Positions 52,366 to 62,696 of a stretch of 64,000 bases of DNA are shown here, piece by piece. Location: the NCBI GenBank assembly GCA_026027325.1, contig JAMSLZ010000021.1, positions 124,001-188,000 on the forward strand. Reading direction: 5' to 3'. Origin of the DNA: Actinomucor elegans (Eukaryota > Mucoromycota > Mucoromycetes > Mucorales > Mucoraceae). How positions within the stretch are numbered: the stretch's first letter is position 1; each line of letters starts with the position of its first letter. A model generated the notes under the pieces. The model ran no database searches. It saw nothing but the letters and a program-made list of their open reading frames with translations, and was not told the origin of the DNA. The translations under genes and the position numbers were made by a program.

Positions 52366-52866
52366 TGTTGTAAACGCTCATGATTATATCAGTAAAGAAG
52401 AGGTTGTATAGGCTTTGGTAGCCATATGCCCACCTTTATGAATAGCTTGAAGATGTAACTCATTATTACCCGAATCCAGAATATGAACAACTGTGTAATT
52501 ATTACGCTTTATTATAAAACAAGAAATAGCAGTAAAAGACAAATTCCTAATCGAGTGTTATGCCGAGATAAAATGCTTACCTTTATTTACAGTCCGATAT
52601 GGTACCGCAGTATGTCGGCCATCATCATCATCTTGGAATATCAGCAAGTCACTATGAGCCGCGCAGTCAACAAGCTACTAGCTTACGTATACCCATAATA
52701 TCATTAGTCAACCGCAGCAAGCTGAAAAGTATAAAAGGACGAGCTCTTAGCTGATTAGAAAAAGATTCATTCGAAATTAATTTTGGAAATAAAAAGACTT
52801 ACCACAGTTTTGATATTATTCTTCTGTTCTTCTATTATAATCCTCTTTCTATCCACGTACACAACA
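52366..52866 (+). repeat. Solo LTR, family LTR2, nested in LTR3
   Basis: 501 bp, TGTTGTAAACGC...GTACACAACA, TSD gtgag (52361-52365 and 52867-52871). The first bases match the Gypsy-1 LTR but the rest has diverged, so it is a related family. TATA-like agtataaaagg near 52727. Confidence 0.9.
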
Positions 52867-52956
52867 GTGAGATTGTTTCAGTCAGTGAAACAATCACCAA
52901 TCAGACCCATGTTCCAAGTTGATTAAGTAATCCATGTTTCATCATTGAAAAGGTAT

Positions 52957-53461
52957 TGTTGTAAACGCTCATAATTATATTAATAAGAGAATACTGTACA
53001 GATAGAAAATCGTATAGATATCCTTATATATAGCTGCAGAAGTGTATAAAGCATTATTACCAAGAACCAGAATGTAAATGACTGTATTTGATTATGTTAA
53101 AATATCTTTATTTATATATCACTCTGAGCAAGTAGACGCTAATTGATAAATACTATCTCTCACACCAAATATTACATTCAATACTATTACCTTTGGATAT
53201 ATTGATCCCGACACTCCTCGCCGCTAATCTTGGTCCGCTCATTTGGTTATTATCCCTGGTCTTCTTTATACGCAGTCCAACCTTGTTCCTGGCAAATCGT
53301 AATATGAATTTAGAATCAAGTACCGACCGAGAAAAAGTATATAAGAGATGCGTTTTATCACCTTTTGACCAGTAAATCAATTCTTGATCTATAATAAAAA
53401 CTATCCACAGTTTTAAAAGTATTTCTATCTTTCCAAATCTCCATCTACCACCTTTACAACA
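52957..53461 (+). repeat. Solo LTR of the Gypsy-1 family, nested in LTR3
   Basis: 505 bp, very similar to the Gypsy-1 LTRs with several small differences near its end, so it is older than the two full copies. TSD ggtat (52952-52956 and 53462-53466). Confidence 0.93.
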
Positions 53462-53623
53462 GGTATAAATAAGATCTACATTTGTAGCCATCTTTACCTT
53501 TGTCAATTATCCTAGTCTTAACCCTAGTCTTAACCCTAGTCATATTACTACTCAAATAAACTTACCTTTACCACTTACACTTGTCGATATTCTGTCCACG
53601 CCTTGTATAGCCAGTACCTGACA

Positions 53624-54413
53624 CACTCCTTTGAACAATCCTGTCCGCTCCTTCTCTCTTGCATTGTGGAATGCCAATGGCCTTCGGGTCACTACCATCC
53701 ACGATGTACTCTCTCATGCTCTCTCTTGTGATATCCTCCTGATTACTGAAACTTGGCTTACCTCTGGGTTGATCCCTACCGATTGGTCTCAATATCATCT
53801 GTACGGTCAAACTGTCACTAATGCCAATGGACGTGGCTCAGGTGGTGTCACTGCTCTTATTTCTCCTCACTGTCCTTTTACTGTCTCTCAACTTCCGTCT
53901 TACAATGCATATACTCTGTCGATCAAGGTTGACAAAGTCAATGTGCATTGTGTCTACTTTCCACCCAGTCTCTCTCGTGATCTGGTGCTCTCTTCTCTCA
54001 ATTCACTGCCTCTTCACACTGATACTATTACCTGCGGTGACTTCAATGCACGCCTTGGTGATGTTACTGGTGATTCTGCAACAAATCCTCGCGGTCTAGC
54101 TCTGCTCCCTTGGATTGAAGAACGCAATCTCTCAGTGTTGAATGCTTCCTTGGCGTATGGTATTGATACATACTGTACCTTCAGAAATGGTGCTGTGGCG
54201 AGCAGTATCATTGACTTGTTCTTGACCAACATTGGTGGTTCTGGTATGGTGTCTCCTTCTCTTTCTGTTGCTTCTGATCTCTCTTTGGGCTCTGATAATC
54301 GTTTGCTTCAGTTGGGGTTCAAGTACATTGCTGTTTCTGGTGACTCTTCGGTGCTGGCTCCTCGTAGGACATGGAACCTCAGTCGGCTGGCTGAGTCTGA
54401 GCCTTTGGCTCTG
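53624..54413 (+). pseudogene. LINE H ORF2 piece: endonuclease domain
   Basis: Open frame covering most of the APE endonuclease (from NNPVRSFSLALWNANGL to ESEPLAL). The conserved SDH is changed to SDN, which would remove the catalytic His. It ends at LTR4. Confidence 0.88.
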
Positions 54414-55183
54414 TGTTGTAAACATGACTTGTTCAGTGTCCGTCACCAATCAGGTCAATGTTCGACAATGAGCTACATTACATACCATTAATAATTAATA
54501 TATATATTATAATTATTTTCATATTATTAAATTAAAATTATATAGCTTTCTTTATTTATCAAGTTGTAAGTTGCTAAAAAACTTACGGCGTGCTTTTTAA
54601 TCAATTTTAAAAGAAAAAAATTGTCGCACAACAGGGTTTCGATCTGGTGTGAAATATTATGAAAAAAAAAAGTTTAATTGTATTGAAAAGTAATATAAAA
54701 GTTTAATCTTTATAAGTTTTGCATAATTATTGCAATTTCTTATTTTTACGTTAATTACCAAACTTTCAAAAATTACAATAAAAAAGTGTTAAACAAAAAA
54801 AAAATATAATTACAAAAAACACTATTTAATTTAAAAACTAATTTTTATTTTTTTTTATTTTTAACGTTGCTCAATGCTTATACTCAGCTTGTGCTTTGAC
54901 AGCTTTGTAACGTCGGTTAAGAGATATATATGGAAATCAATGCTTAGTGCAACTAACCTTCATAAACTATCTATCACCGAATATAAAGTCGTACTAGAAT
55001 GGATTACTATAAATCCTTGTTAACTCCATGAGCGCAGTCTTTGACTAACTCAATCGTCTATAATATCAAGTTAAATCCGAACTTCAATTTTGTATAAATA
55101 GCTCATCATTTTAATGCTTTAATAAATCAATTCGTTTTATCAGTCTGGTTATTTTTACAGTCTTTATTATATTCGATATAACA
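54414..55183 (+). repeat. Solo LTR, family LTR4, with a nested MITE-like unit
   Basis: Ends TGTTGTAAACATG and CGATATAACA, TSD ctctg (54409-54413 and 55184-55188). About 364 bp without the inner unit N1. TATA-like gtataaatag near 55093. A second copy is at 61866-62242 in reverse. Confidence 0.88.
54470..54872. mobile_element. MITE-like element N1
   Basis: 403 bp, AT-rich, ends GAGCTACATTA and TAACGTTGCTC (imperfect inverted repeats), 3-bp TSD aat (a 4-bp reading is also possible), inserted in LTR4. The uninterrupted LTR4 copy at 61866-62242 confirms the empty site. No coding capacity. Confidence 0.82.
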
Positions 55184-57397
55184 CTCTGTTCCATACTCGG
55201 TTTCGGTGTCTGGTTGCTCCTTTGAAGGATACTCTTGCTGGTCTGGTTGGTTCTCCTCCGGATGCTCGTCCATCTATTGATTCACTCAATGCATCTCTGA
55301 GAGCTACATTACATATAATTAACAAATAAAGATTAGGTCGGCCCTTTGGGGCCGACTATTAGAATGTATCTTTTGTATGTTTGTAAGGTCATTTTCATTG
55401 TCCCGTGTTATTTTACCAAAATAAAACACCTAGGAATTTATTGTCTTCTTTAAAAAGGCCATTTCTATAACCACTTTTTCTTATTTCATTCGATTTTTAT
55501 CACTACTATTTTTTCAAAATTTTCTTGAAACATGCCACCTGCTAACTCTAATCTTGATGTTAATGTTGAAGTTTCTGTCAATAAACGCTTTATTACGAGC
55601 ATAGAAGTGAAGAATATATTACAAAGGAGGTATGACTGGAACTCACCTTGCCTCAATTTCAAAGGGAAGACTGTTGCGCGAACCACAGTAAGAGGACGTG
55701 ATGGGTATGAAGTCATCTTGGACGATGCTCCCGACTGCAGATTGAAGCTTTCTTCAGGCTGCTTGAAGTATCTTTTTGCCAATAATAGGGCCAGCTCTAG
55801 CCATGGTAGAACCACTGAAAGCCCTACTGCTAACATATGCAGCCCAACTAGAAGTCTGACATCTGAGGACGATGAATCAGAAGAGGAGGTTGATTTGAGC
55901 CAAAGCACCGGATGGACAGCAGGAGAAGTGTATATCGACAGCATGCTAGAAGCAGTTGGTGGTTACGTAGCTACCAAGTCAAGAATCAACATGTCCAACT
56001 CTTTGACAGCTTCACCATTCGATTACTTTTTATATTTTCTACCTGTAGACCATTTCAAAGTAATCGTGGATAATATGAACATCTATGCAAGAAGTGTCAT
56101 AAACTCTTGGACTGATGTGACTTTTCCTGAGTATATGATGTGGATTGCATTACTGACAGTTATGACAGTAATTAAACACTCTGATCGAAAGGCTTATTGG
56201 CATTTAGGCAACAGTCATTTCCAGATTTCAATCAACTTTACTAGCTATATGCCAATGAAAAGATTTAACGACATTATGAGGATGCATGTTTTCGAAGTAC
56301 CTTCCAAAGAAAAGCAAGCCAATGATCCCCTTTACCAGATCAGATCAACACTGAATGCATTCAATGATCATATGAAGGATTGCTTAACACCTGGCAAGCA
56401 TTTGGTTATTGACGAGACAATGAATCAATGGTTAGGAGTCGGAATGCCCAATCTCAAGAAAGTGCCTCGCAAGCTAAACCCAACCGGACAAGAGTTTAAA
56501 TCACTTGCTGATTATTACACAAGCGCAATCATTCGTTTGGATACCGTTAGTGATCCTCGACCAAAGGAATATGACAATGAGCCTGGAATGCGTAACTTGT
56601 TAGCTACAGTAAAGCGCTTAGTAAAACCATGGTTTAACAGTGGAAGAACTATTATTGCTGACTCTTGGTTTGGTTCACCCGAAATGGTTTCAATGCTGAA
56701 CGAACTTGGGTTATATTCAATCATGCAAGTAACGAAGAGAAAATATTGGCCTCGTGGAATGCCTTCTACAGAGATTATTGATCAAGTTGATAAAGCTCGC
56801 GGCAGTCATTATACGATGTATAAAACTTGTGAGAATGGTATGAAAATCTTTGTGTGCGCTTACAGAGATTTGAAGGTCAAAACCTTCGTATCATCTTGCA
56901 GTACTACAACGTTAGAGAACTACAAGAGCGTCTTAGGGCCTAGTGGTGAAACAGTCATGCTGCGTCGCCCTCAAGTAGTTGGAGAGTATGAAACTCACAA
57001 AAGTAAGTCTAAGAATTGTCAAACGAAGAACAAGGGTTTCATTATAATTTGCCCTTTAGGCTCGGTTGATACCACAAATAATCGCAGAGACAATTTAACT
57101 TCATATCATGATATAATCTCTACCGAGCGATGGGAAATGAGATTCTTGGGGTTTATTTTAGGTATTTGTGAAGCAAATGCCTTTAGTTGCTACAAAGTTT
57201 ATGCAGAAGAAGGAAATAGAATTGAGCATAGTGCTTTTAAGGATCGTACAGCGTATTCAATGTTGAAATACTGCGAGAGATTACTCGGTAGCAATAACGT
57301 AGTTATTCCTAATATACCAATAGCCCTTAGAAGCAGCGATGTACATTCGTATGTAGCAATGAAACAAGAAAATACTAACAAAAGAAGAAGATTAGTA

Positions 57398-59058
57398 CAG
57401 TGACTCGCAAAACTGTTCAAATGTTTGATACTTTTTTAAATATCGGGTTCAAACCTGAAGTTCTTCATTATCAACATACCATATAATTAATATCATTCGA
57501 AAGAGAAAAGAGTCAGGAATGTATTCAAAAAAAATTTATTAATAAATTGCTATTTTAAGGAATTTAATCGGACACAGAAAATCAGAATATCATTTGAACA
57601 GTTTTGCACGGATATCAAATATGACAAATATCAGTGTTTAAACGGCATTTAATACTTTGTCCAGTAACCTTTTGCCTTGATACACTGTTGAATACGCTCT
57701 GGCATGCTTTCTATAACCTTTTGGCACTCCTCCTTCTTAATGATGTCATACCAAACTTCCTTCGATCTTTCGAACAGGTCGTTCATACCTTTTGCAGGTG
57801 CTTCATACTCATTTAAGCGCAGTTTCAATAACCTCCACATATTCTCGATAGGATTGAGGTCTGGTGACTGTGGTGGCCAGTCCATGACTTGGTGCTCCTG
57901 TTCTTTAAGGTAGTCTTTTACGAGATTTGAAGTGTGTTTGGGGTCGTTGTCCTGCTGGAATATGATTTGGTCACGCCGGAGACCCAAATTTTCGCATGCA
58001 AAATCGATCGTTTGTCTCTGTTCGTCTTCTAAGATATCCTTATATAGTGTTTTATCCTTGTGGCCTTCAATTTTGCACATCCATCCAACACCAGCGTATG
58101 TAATCGCACTCCAAAGCATAATACTACCTCCTCCATGTTTTACCGTGTAGCATTAATATGTCGCGGTTGCAACGTTTGACCATCCCGAATCCAGGCCCAA
58201 GTGCGTCCATCCGAATTGAAGCGATTTACTTTGGTCTCATCTGACCATACCACACGTTTCCAGTCATCAATTGTCCAATAACGATGAGCTTTACACCATG
58301 CGAGCCTTTTTCTGGCATTTTTTACACTTAGCATAGGCTTCTTCTTCTTTTCAATAGCTCCCAAACCCTCCTTACGGAGAGCTCTACGAATAGTATCAGC
58401 GCTAACATGGATTCCATGATCAATTTGAAGCTGTTTCTTGACTTTAACAGCGTTATCCATTCTGCCTTTAGTATCAAACGTACACAATATCGTTTATCAG
58501 CACCAGACAGGGCCTCGGGTCTACCACTTTTGCACAGTTTTCTTCCAGAACATTCTAATCTACTGATGTTGGATACAGTACCGATGCTAAAACTCCAACC
58601 TTTTCAGATACTTTACGAACACTTTGACCGGAATTTAGAAGAGATATGATTTGGTTACGTTGATCGGTTGATATAGCGCGCATGTCCAACAATATTTAGA
58701 CTTAAATTGGAAAAGTTGATATATAATGTGAGCGTATAATTGTAGTAAAGTCTTCTTCATATGTTAGCCAAGACATATGTTAAATATAAGAGACCTTGGA
58801 ATAAAATCCAACTTGTGGTTCAACGATTTTTCCATTTTAGCTTGTGCATGCAAAACTGTTCAAACGTATAAATCAAATTCAAGTCACAATAACTATTCCA
58901 TAAATGGAAATATTTGACCAAAGTTTTTTTGAATGTAATCTACACGATTTGCTCTTTACAACAATATAAGTGACATCAAAATCAGCGATAGAAAAGTTTG
59001 ATTTTGAATACGATTTATAAAAAAATGTCAAACATTTGAACAGTTTTGCGAGTCACTG
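57398..59058 (-). mobile_element. Tc1/mariner-type DNA transposon inside piggyBac
   Basis: 1661 bp with inverted repeats starting CAGTGACTCGCAAAACTG, perfect over about 31 bp, and a TA TSD (57396-57397 and 59059-59060). It contains one decayed transposase gene on the minus strand. Confidence 0.95.
57649..58683 (-). pseudogene. Tc1-type transposase (DD34E), frameshifted
   Basis: Reading from ATG 58683, the helix-turn-helix start (STDQRNQIISLLNSG, SVRKVSEKVGV) is followed by frame changes near 58590 and 58490. The catalytic core has Asp in VVWSDETK, a further break near 58140, then HGGGSIMLWS, Asp in FQQDNDPKH and, 34 residues on, Glu in LNPIENMW. The ORF ends at 57649. At least three frame changes make it a pseudogene, although all three catalytic residues are still encoded. 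Confidence 0.9.
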
Positions 59059-59546
59059 TATGTCAAATGTGCAAAAAACAAGGCGTTAATGGAATAAGAA
59101 CCGGAAAAAGATGCAGCTGCGATCCCGCCACACCTATGTGCAAAAATTGTCATATTATACATTTACGTGAAGCTTTTCAAGCACAATCACATTAAAATAA
59201 TTATTTATAAGCTATATTTTCTAACGATATAAGTATCGAAAAATAAATTGACTTCATAGTGTACTTATTAGCTATCAAACACTCGGCCTTTTAGTGGCCG
59301 ACTCGTTTTTTACAAAAAGTCTCCTTCCAAAAAAGTCAATTATGGCTTAAAAACTGCTTTTGACGAGAAACAAAAAATATATCCATAAAGACAATAGTTT
59401 TGTGTATTTGAATATTTGTTCACAAGTATATGTATTATTATTTTTTGTAGAGCTATTAACACACAAAAGGTCAGCCCCAAAAGGCCGATCGGGGTAATCT
59501 ATACTTGTTAATAATTAATATATATATATTATAATTATTTTCATAT

Positions 59547-59848
59547 TGTGGTGAAATAGCCACATAATTGAAGTACAGACAGACTAGAGGCCTGTGCGCC
59601 CTAGCTGTAGCACATACATACTAAAGCATCATTGATTACCTTATACAGCGATACAGTCCTTAAACAGAGATACGTCCTTCTTATACTTTTTATATGAACA
59701 CAAGTAAATAACCTTCAGTCACAATTCAACGAGTATAAATACAAGCTAGAAAAACTAGTTAGAAATAACTAATCACATTTAAGTTGAATAAACTATAACC
59801 AAGTTATAATCGACTTACTACCTGCTTTTATATTTTAATTTTACCGCA
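59547..59848 (+). repeat. Solo LTR, family LTR6, in N2
   Basis: 302 bp, nearly identical to 28916-29216; TSD catat (59542-59546 and 59849-59853), confirmed by the empty site in N1. Confidence 0.93.
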
Positions 59849-60322
59849 CATATTATTAAATTAAAATTATATAGTTTTCTTTATTTATCAAGTTGTAAGC
59901 TGCTAAAAAACTTACGACGTGCTTTTTAATCAATTTTAAAAGAAAAAAATTGTCGCACAACAGGGTTTCGATCTGGTGTGAAATATTATGAAAAAAAAAA
60001 GTTTAATTGTATTGAAAAGTAATATAAAAGTTTAATCTTTATAAGTTTTGCATAATTATTGCAATTTCTTATTTTTACGTTAATTACCAAACTTTCAAAA
60101 ATTACAATAAAAAAGTGTTAAACAAAAACAATTATAATTACAAAAAACACTATTTAATTTAAAAACTAATTTTTATTTTTTTTTATTTTTAACGTTGCTC
60201 TGAATGAGTGTCTTTATCAGGCGATGGATGAATCCATTGGGTCTAAGGCTCCCCGTCCTGGTCATTGGAAGAAGTACTGGACTACTGATCTAGAAGCTGC
60301 TGCCCAAGAACGCGATCGTTTG

Positions 60323-60618
60323 TGTGCTGAACTAAGATCTCGCACATAATAAGTTCCGTCTTAAAACATAATCATCATCATAATGTACTCCATTAACAAA
60401 TATATCTCAGCAACCGTCTTGTACAAACAATATAATTCTGCATCCGAGGTCTTTGTATATACTACTAATTATATACCCGACAATAATATATATAGAGCCT
60501 GATTTTATATCTAAAGAAGTTCAGTTAACTAAGAATCATCTTTTACCTTTCTACACAATAAACCATTAGAAGGATTTTAATTGTATTCTTATAACGTTTT
60601 TATATATTTTTTATAACA
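60323..60618 (+). repeat. Solo LTR, family LTR7
   Basis: 296 bp, ends TGTGCTGAAC and TTTATAACA, TSD gtttg (60318-60322 and 60619-60623) in LINE ORF2. The only copy in the window. Confidence 0.85.
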
Positions 60619-61115
60619 GTTTGTATTATCGTTGGCGATACTCTATTGGTGTTGACAAGGCCTACTGGTGGAATGTGTATTTGCAAGTCCACAAGTCGTT
60701 TCGTCGTGCTGTTGCTGCTGCCAAAAGGTTATCCTGGAAAAACTTTTGTGCTTCTCTTGAAACGGATTTCGCCAAAGCTACTGCAACCATGGCCCGTCTC
60801 AAGCGTCGCAAAGAATCTACTGCTACCTATAGCCACCCAGATGGTCCCCAAGCCTCTGTGGATACAATGACTAGTCACTTGGCTTCAGTATATGATGGTT
60901 CTCTTTTGGTTACTGCTTCTCGACCTTCTTTCGATTCTGACTTTGCTCTTGAAACACCATATATGGTTGATGATGAGGTTGCTGATAGCTTGTTCTCCGT
61001 GGAGGAATTGGTCTTTTATATCAAGAAGCTTCCAAATGGCAAAGCTCCTGGTCCAGATCATCTCAAGGCTGAAATGCTCAAAGCTGTTACTGAACTTCTG
61101 GCTCCTGTACTCTCT
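60619..61115 (+). pseudogene. LINE H ORF2 piece: linker and start of RT
   Basis: Open frame from YRWRYSIGVDKAYWW through SWKNFCASLETDF to APGPDHLKAEMLK and LAPVLS, where unit M interrupts. Closest to subfamily 1 (copy D). Confidence 0.85.
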
Positions 61116-61467
61116 GAGTAATGATACAGAATTAAATTATAATAATATATTATAACCTAATTTATATACTTTTAGTTTTTAATATAACTATAAAAATAAC
61201 TTATTGTTTTAAATACCTTAATAAATTATATACTGTATAAAACATTTTATATATCGTTTTATTTTTAATTAGTATTATTTTTGTAAATAATTATAAATTT
61301 ATAAATAGCATTAATTAATTATATTTTAATAATTTTATATATATGAGTGAAATTTTTATTTTTCAAAACAAATTTCATAATTTCTTTTCTTTAAAAAATC
61401 AACTAAAAAAGCACGTAGTAAGTTATTTTTGTAACTTACAACTACAATATACTAATAAACGTGACTC
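61116..61467. mobile_element. MITE-like element M
   Basis: 352 bp, very AT-rich, ends GAGTAATG and CACGTGACTC, TSD tct (61113-61115 and 61468-61470); removing it restores the LINE frame. A strong hairpin gtaagttatttttgtaactta lies near 61420. No coding capacity. Confidence 0.75.
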
Positions 61468-61865
61468 TCTCTGCTGTTTCCGGTATGCTTCCAATGGAGT
61501 TATACACCGTTGATCTGGCGTCAGGCTCAAGTGTTTCCGATCTTCAAGAAAGGTGATGCAGATGATCCAGCCAACTATAGACCCATCTCCTTGACCTCTG
61601 TTATGCGAAAACTCTTTGAGATATATCGTTATCTTCATGTCTGTATGAGCACTCTCCGGCTTTGGATCTTGCACAAGGTGGTTTCCGTCCTCAGCGTAGT
61701 CCTCTGGATCAAGCCCTCTGCTTGCATGACTTGATGCATGACTACTTCTTGTCCCACCATCACTATCCTGTGGTGGCTTTCTTGGATATCAAAGCTGCAT
61801 ACGATACTGTGGATCGACGTGTTATTTGGGATGCTCTTGCCAACTCTTCTCTGCCTCGTGCTGTT
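61468..61865 (+). pseudogene. LINE H ORF2 piece: RT palm
   Basis: Encodes SLLFPVCFQWSY-like sequence, FKKGDADDPANYRPISLTS and, after a two-base insertion near 61622, AQGGFRPQRSPLDQ and AFLDIKAAYDTVDR. It ends at the minus-strand LTR4 and never resumes. Confidence 0.85.
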
Positions 61866-62242
61866 TGTTATATCGAATATAATAAAGACTGTAAAAATAA
61901 CATTTTTTTTTAACCAGACTGATAAAACGAATTGATTTATTAAAGCATTAAAATGATGAGCTATTTATACAAAATTGAAGTTCGGATTTAACTTGATATT
62001 ATAGACGATAGAGTTAGTCAAAGACTGCGCTCATGGAGTTAACAAGGATTTATAGTAATCCATTCTAGTACGACTTTATATTCGGTGATAGATAGTTTAT
62101 GAAGGTTAGTTGCACTAAGCATTGATTTCCATATATATCTCTTAACCGACGTTACAAAGCTGTCAAAGCACAAGCTGAGTATAAGCATTGTCGAACATTG
62201 ACCTGATTGGTGACGGACACTGAACAAGTCATGTTTACAACA
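61866..62242 (-). repeat. Solo LTR, family LTR4, minus strand
   Basis: 377 bp, reverse of the 54414-55183 LTR without the N1 insertion. The left flank ends ctgtt but the right flank reads gttac, so there is no TSD and the LINE does not continue; the right side has been rearranged. Confidence 0.85.
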
Positions 62243-62442
62243 GTTACAATGTTGTTCTCTCATTTCTCAATCTGTTTCTCCGAAAATACTAACGCAGTCA
62301 AAAATCGGAAACATTCTTAATAAAGCCGATAACTTGGGCTTCAGAATAAGCTATTTCTCATTTAGTATGAATGCGATCTTGTGGAGATATAAGCGATTAT
62401 GTTCAAAAACTGAAAACATTGTAACAGTTTTGCTGGTCACTG
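62243..62442. mobile_element. Tc1/mariner-like short non-coding element, left end damaged
   Basis: The right end, cattgtaacagttttgctggtcactg, reads in reverse as CAGTGACCAGCAAAACTG, close to the mariner ends at 57398, and is followed by ta. The left end keeps only gttacaatgtt, the inner part of the same inverted repeat. No ORF. Confidence 0.55.
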
Positions 62443-62446
62443 TATA

Positions 62447-62696
62447 TTAAAAAGACGGGATTCATTTAATAACTATCCATCAAAAGAGGGAGTTTTGAAT
62501 CACCGCTGAAAATACAATTAATGAAGAATGAACATAGATTAAAAAGACGTTTGATTGTTACTAAGAGACCATTTCTTTGGAAGTATAAATACAAGAGATA
62601 CAAGCTAGATAGAAAAACTTAACTCACTTTGAATGAATAAAACCCCATAAAACGGTTCTAACTGATTCACTCGCTTTTTATTCAATTTTTACCGCA
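62447..62696 (+). repeat. Partial LTR related to LTR6
   Basis: The 3' part resembles LTR6 (gtataaatacaag, gaaaaact, then ttttattcaatttttaccgca) but is diverged and lacks its start. It abuts the stop codon of the Gag-like ORF on the opposite strand. Confidence 0.7.

Larger units (their letters stand above)
52259..53623 (+). repeat. Solo LTR, family LTR3, containing two further solo LTRs
   Basis: Ends TGTCATGAACC and AGTACCTGACA, TSD cactc (52254-52258 and 53624-53628) in LINE ORF2. Without the two inner LTRs it is about 349 bp. The TATA-like ggtataaataag near 53462 is at the inner insertion site. A 12-bp unit cctagtcttaac is tandemly repeated at 53511-53541. Confidence 0.87.
55532..59195 (+). 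pseudogene. piggyBac-family transposase, split by a Tc1/mariner insertion
   Basis: ATG 55532 opens 622 residues up to the insertion, where the mariner end supplies a stop (cag tga). The catalytic Asp triad is visible: D294 in VIDETMNQW, D377 in IADSWFGS, and D513 in GSVDTTNNRRDN, followed by FILGICEANAFSCYK, the usual end of the DDE_Tnp_1_7 fold. Beyond the insertion the frame resumes at 59061 with a Cys-rich domain (CxxC, CxC, CxxC then His) ending at 59195, like the C-terminal cysteine-rich DNA-binding domain of piggyBac. Apart from the insertion I see no damage. It would excise and insert elements at TTAA. Confidence 0.92.
55319..59511 (+). mobile_element. piggyBac-type DNA transposon
   Basis: Bounded by TTAA on both sides (55319-55322 and 59508-59511), the fixed piggyBac target. 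Inverted ends begin CAAATAAAGATTAGG and CAAGTATAGATTACC and continue into a GC-rich palindromic block (ggccctttggggcc on the left, gccccaaaaggcc on the right). It carries one transposase gene split by a Tc1/mariner element. Confidence 0.93.
55301..60200. mobile_element. MITE-like element N2, host to piggyBac, mariner and a solo LTR
   Basis: Same family as N1: ends gagctacatta and aacgttgctc, TSD tga (55298-55300 and 60201-60203) in LINE ORF2. Its own sequence is 55301-55318, 59512-59546 and 59854-60200; the rest consists of later insertions. Confidence 0.85.
42538..61865 (+). mobile_element. LINE copy H, split by at least seven later insertions
   Basis: Pieces: 42538-43445, 45841-45903, 52073-52258, 53629-54413, 55189-55300, 60204-60322, 60624-61115 and 61471-61865 (one TSD copy removed each time). 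All are in order and in the same orientation and reconstruct one LINE from its 5' UTR to the middle of RT. The 3' half is absent beyond 61865. Interruptions: solo LTR5, Gypsy-1b, solo LTR3, LTR4, MITE-like N2, LTR7, MITE-like M, and a second LTR4. Confidence 0.92.
52213..61865 (+). pseudogene. LINE ORF2 of copy H, shattered and 3'-truncated
   Basis: ATG at 52213 (taatg overlap). The coding pieces are 52213-52258, 53624-54413 (endonuclease: WNANGL, TETWL, CGDFNAR; SDHR is changed to SDNR, and seven residues are missing after IAVSG), 55184-55300, 60201-60322, 60619-61115 (NGKAPGPD in place of NRKAPGPD) and 61468-61865 (FKKGDADDPANYRPISLTS; AFLDIKAAYDTVDR). A two-base insertion near 61622 (gagatatatcg) shifts the frame inside RT. 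The FADD box and everything after it are gone. Clearly dead. Confidence 0.88.

Noticed and set aside
53511..53541. Telomere-like repeat from cctagtcttaac units
   Set aside because: The unit is 12 bp, present less than three times, and internal to an LTR; it is not TTAGGG/CCCTAA.
54631..54646. SINE hypothesis for element N from a B-box-like gggtttcgatctgg
   Set aside because: There is no matching A box at tRNA spacing, and the inverted tips with 3-bp TSD fit a DNA element better.
58140..58649. Plus-strand frames opposite the mariner transposase
   Set aside because: They are shadows of the minus-strand transposase, which has the catalytic motifs.
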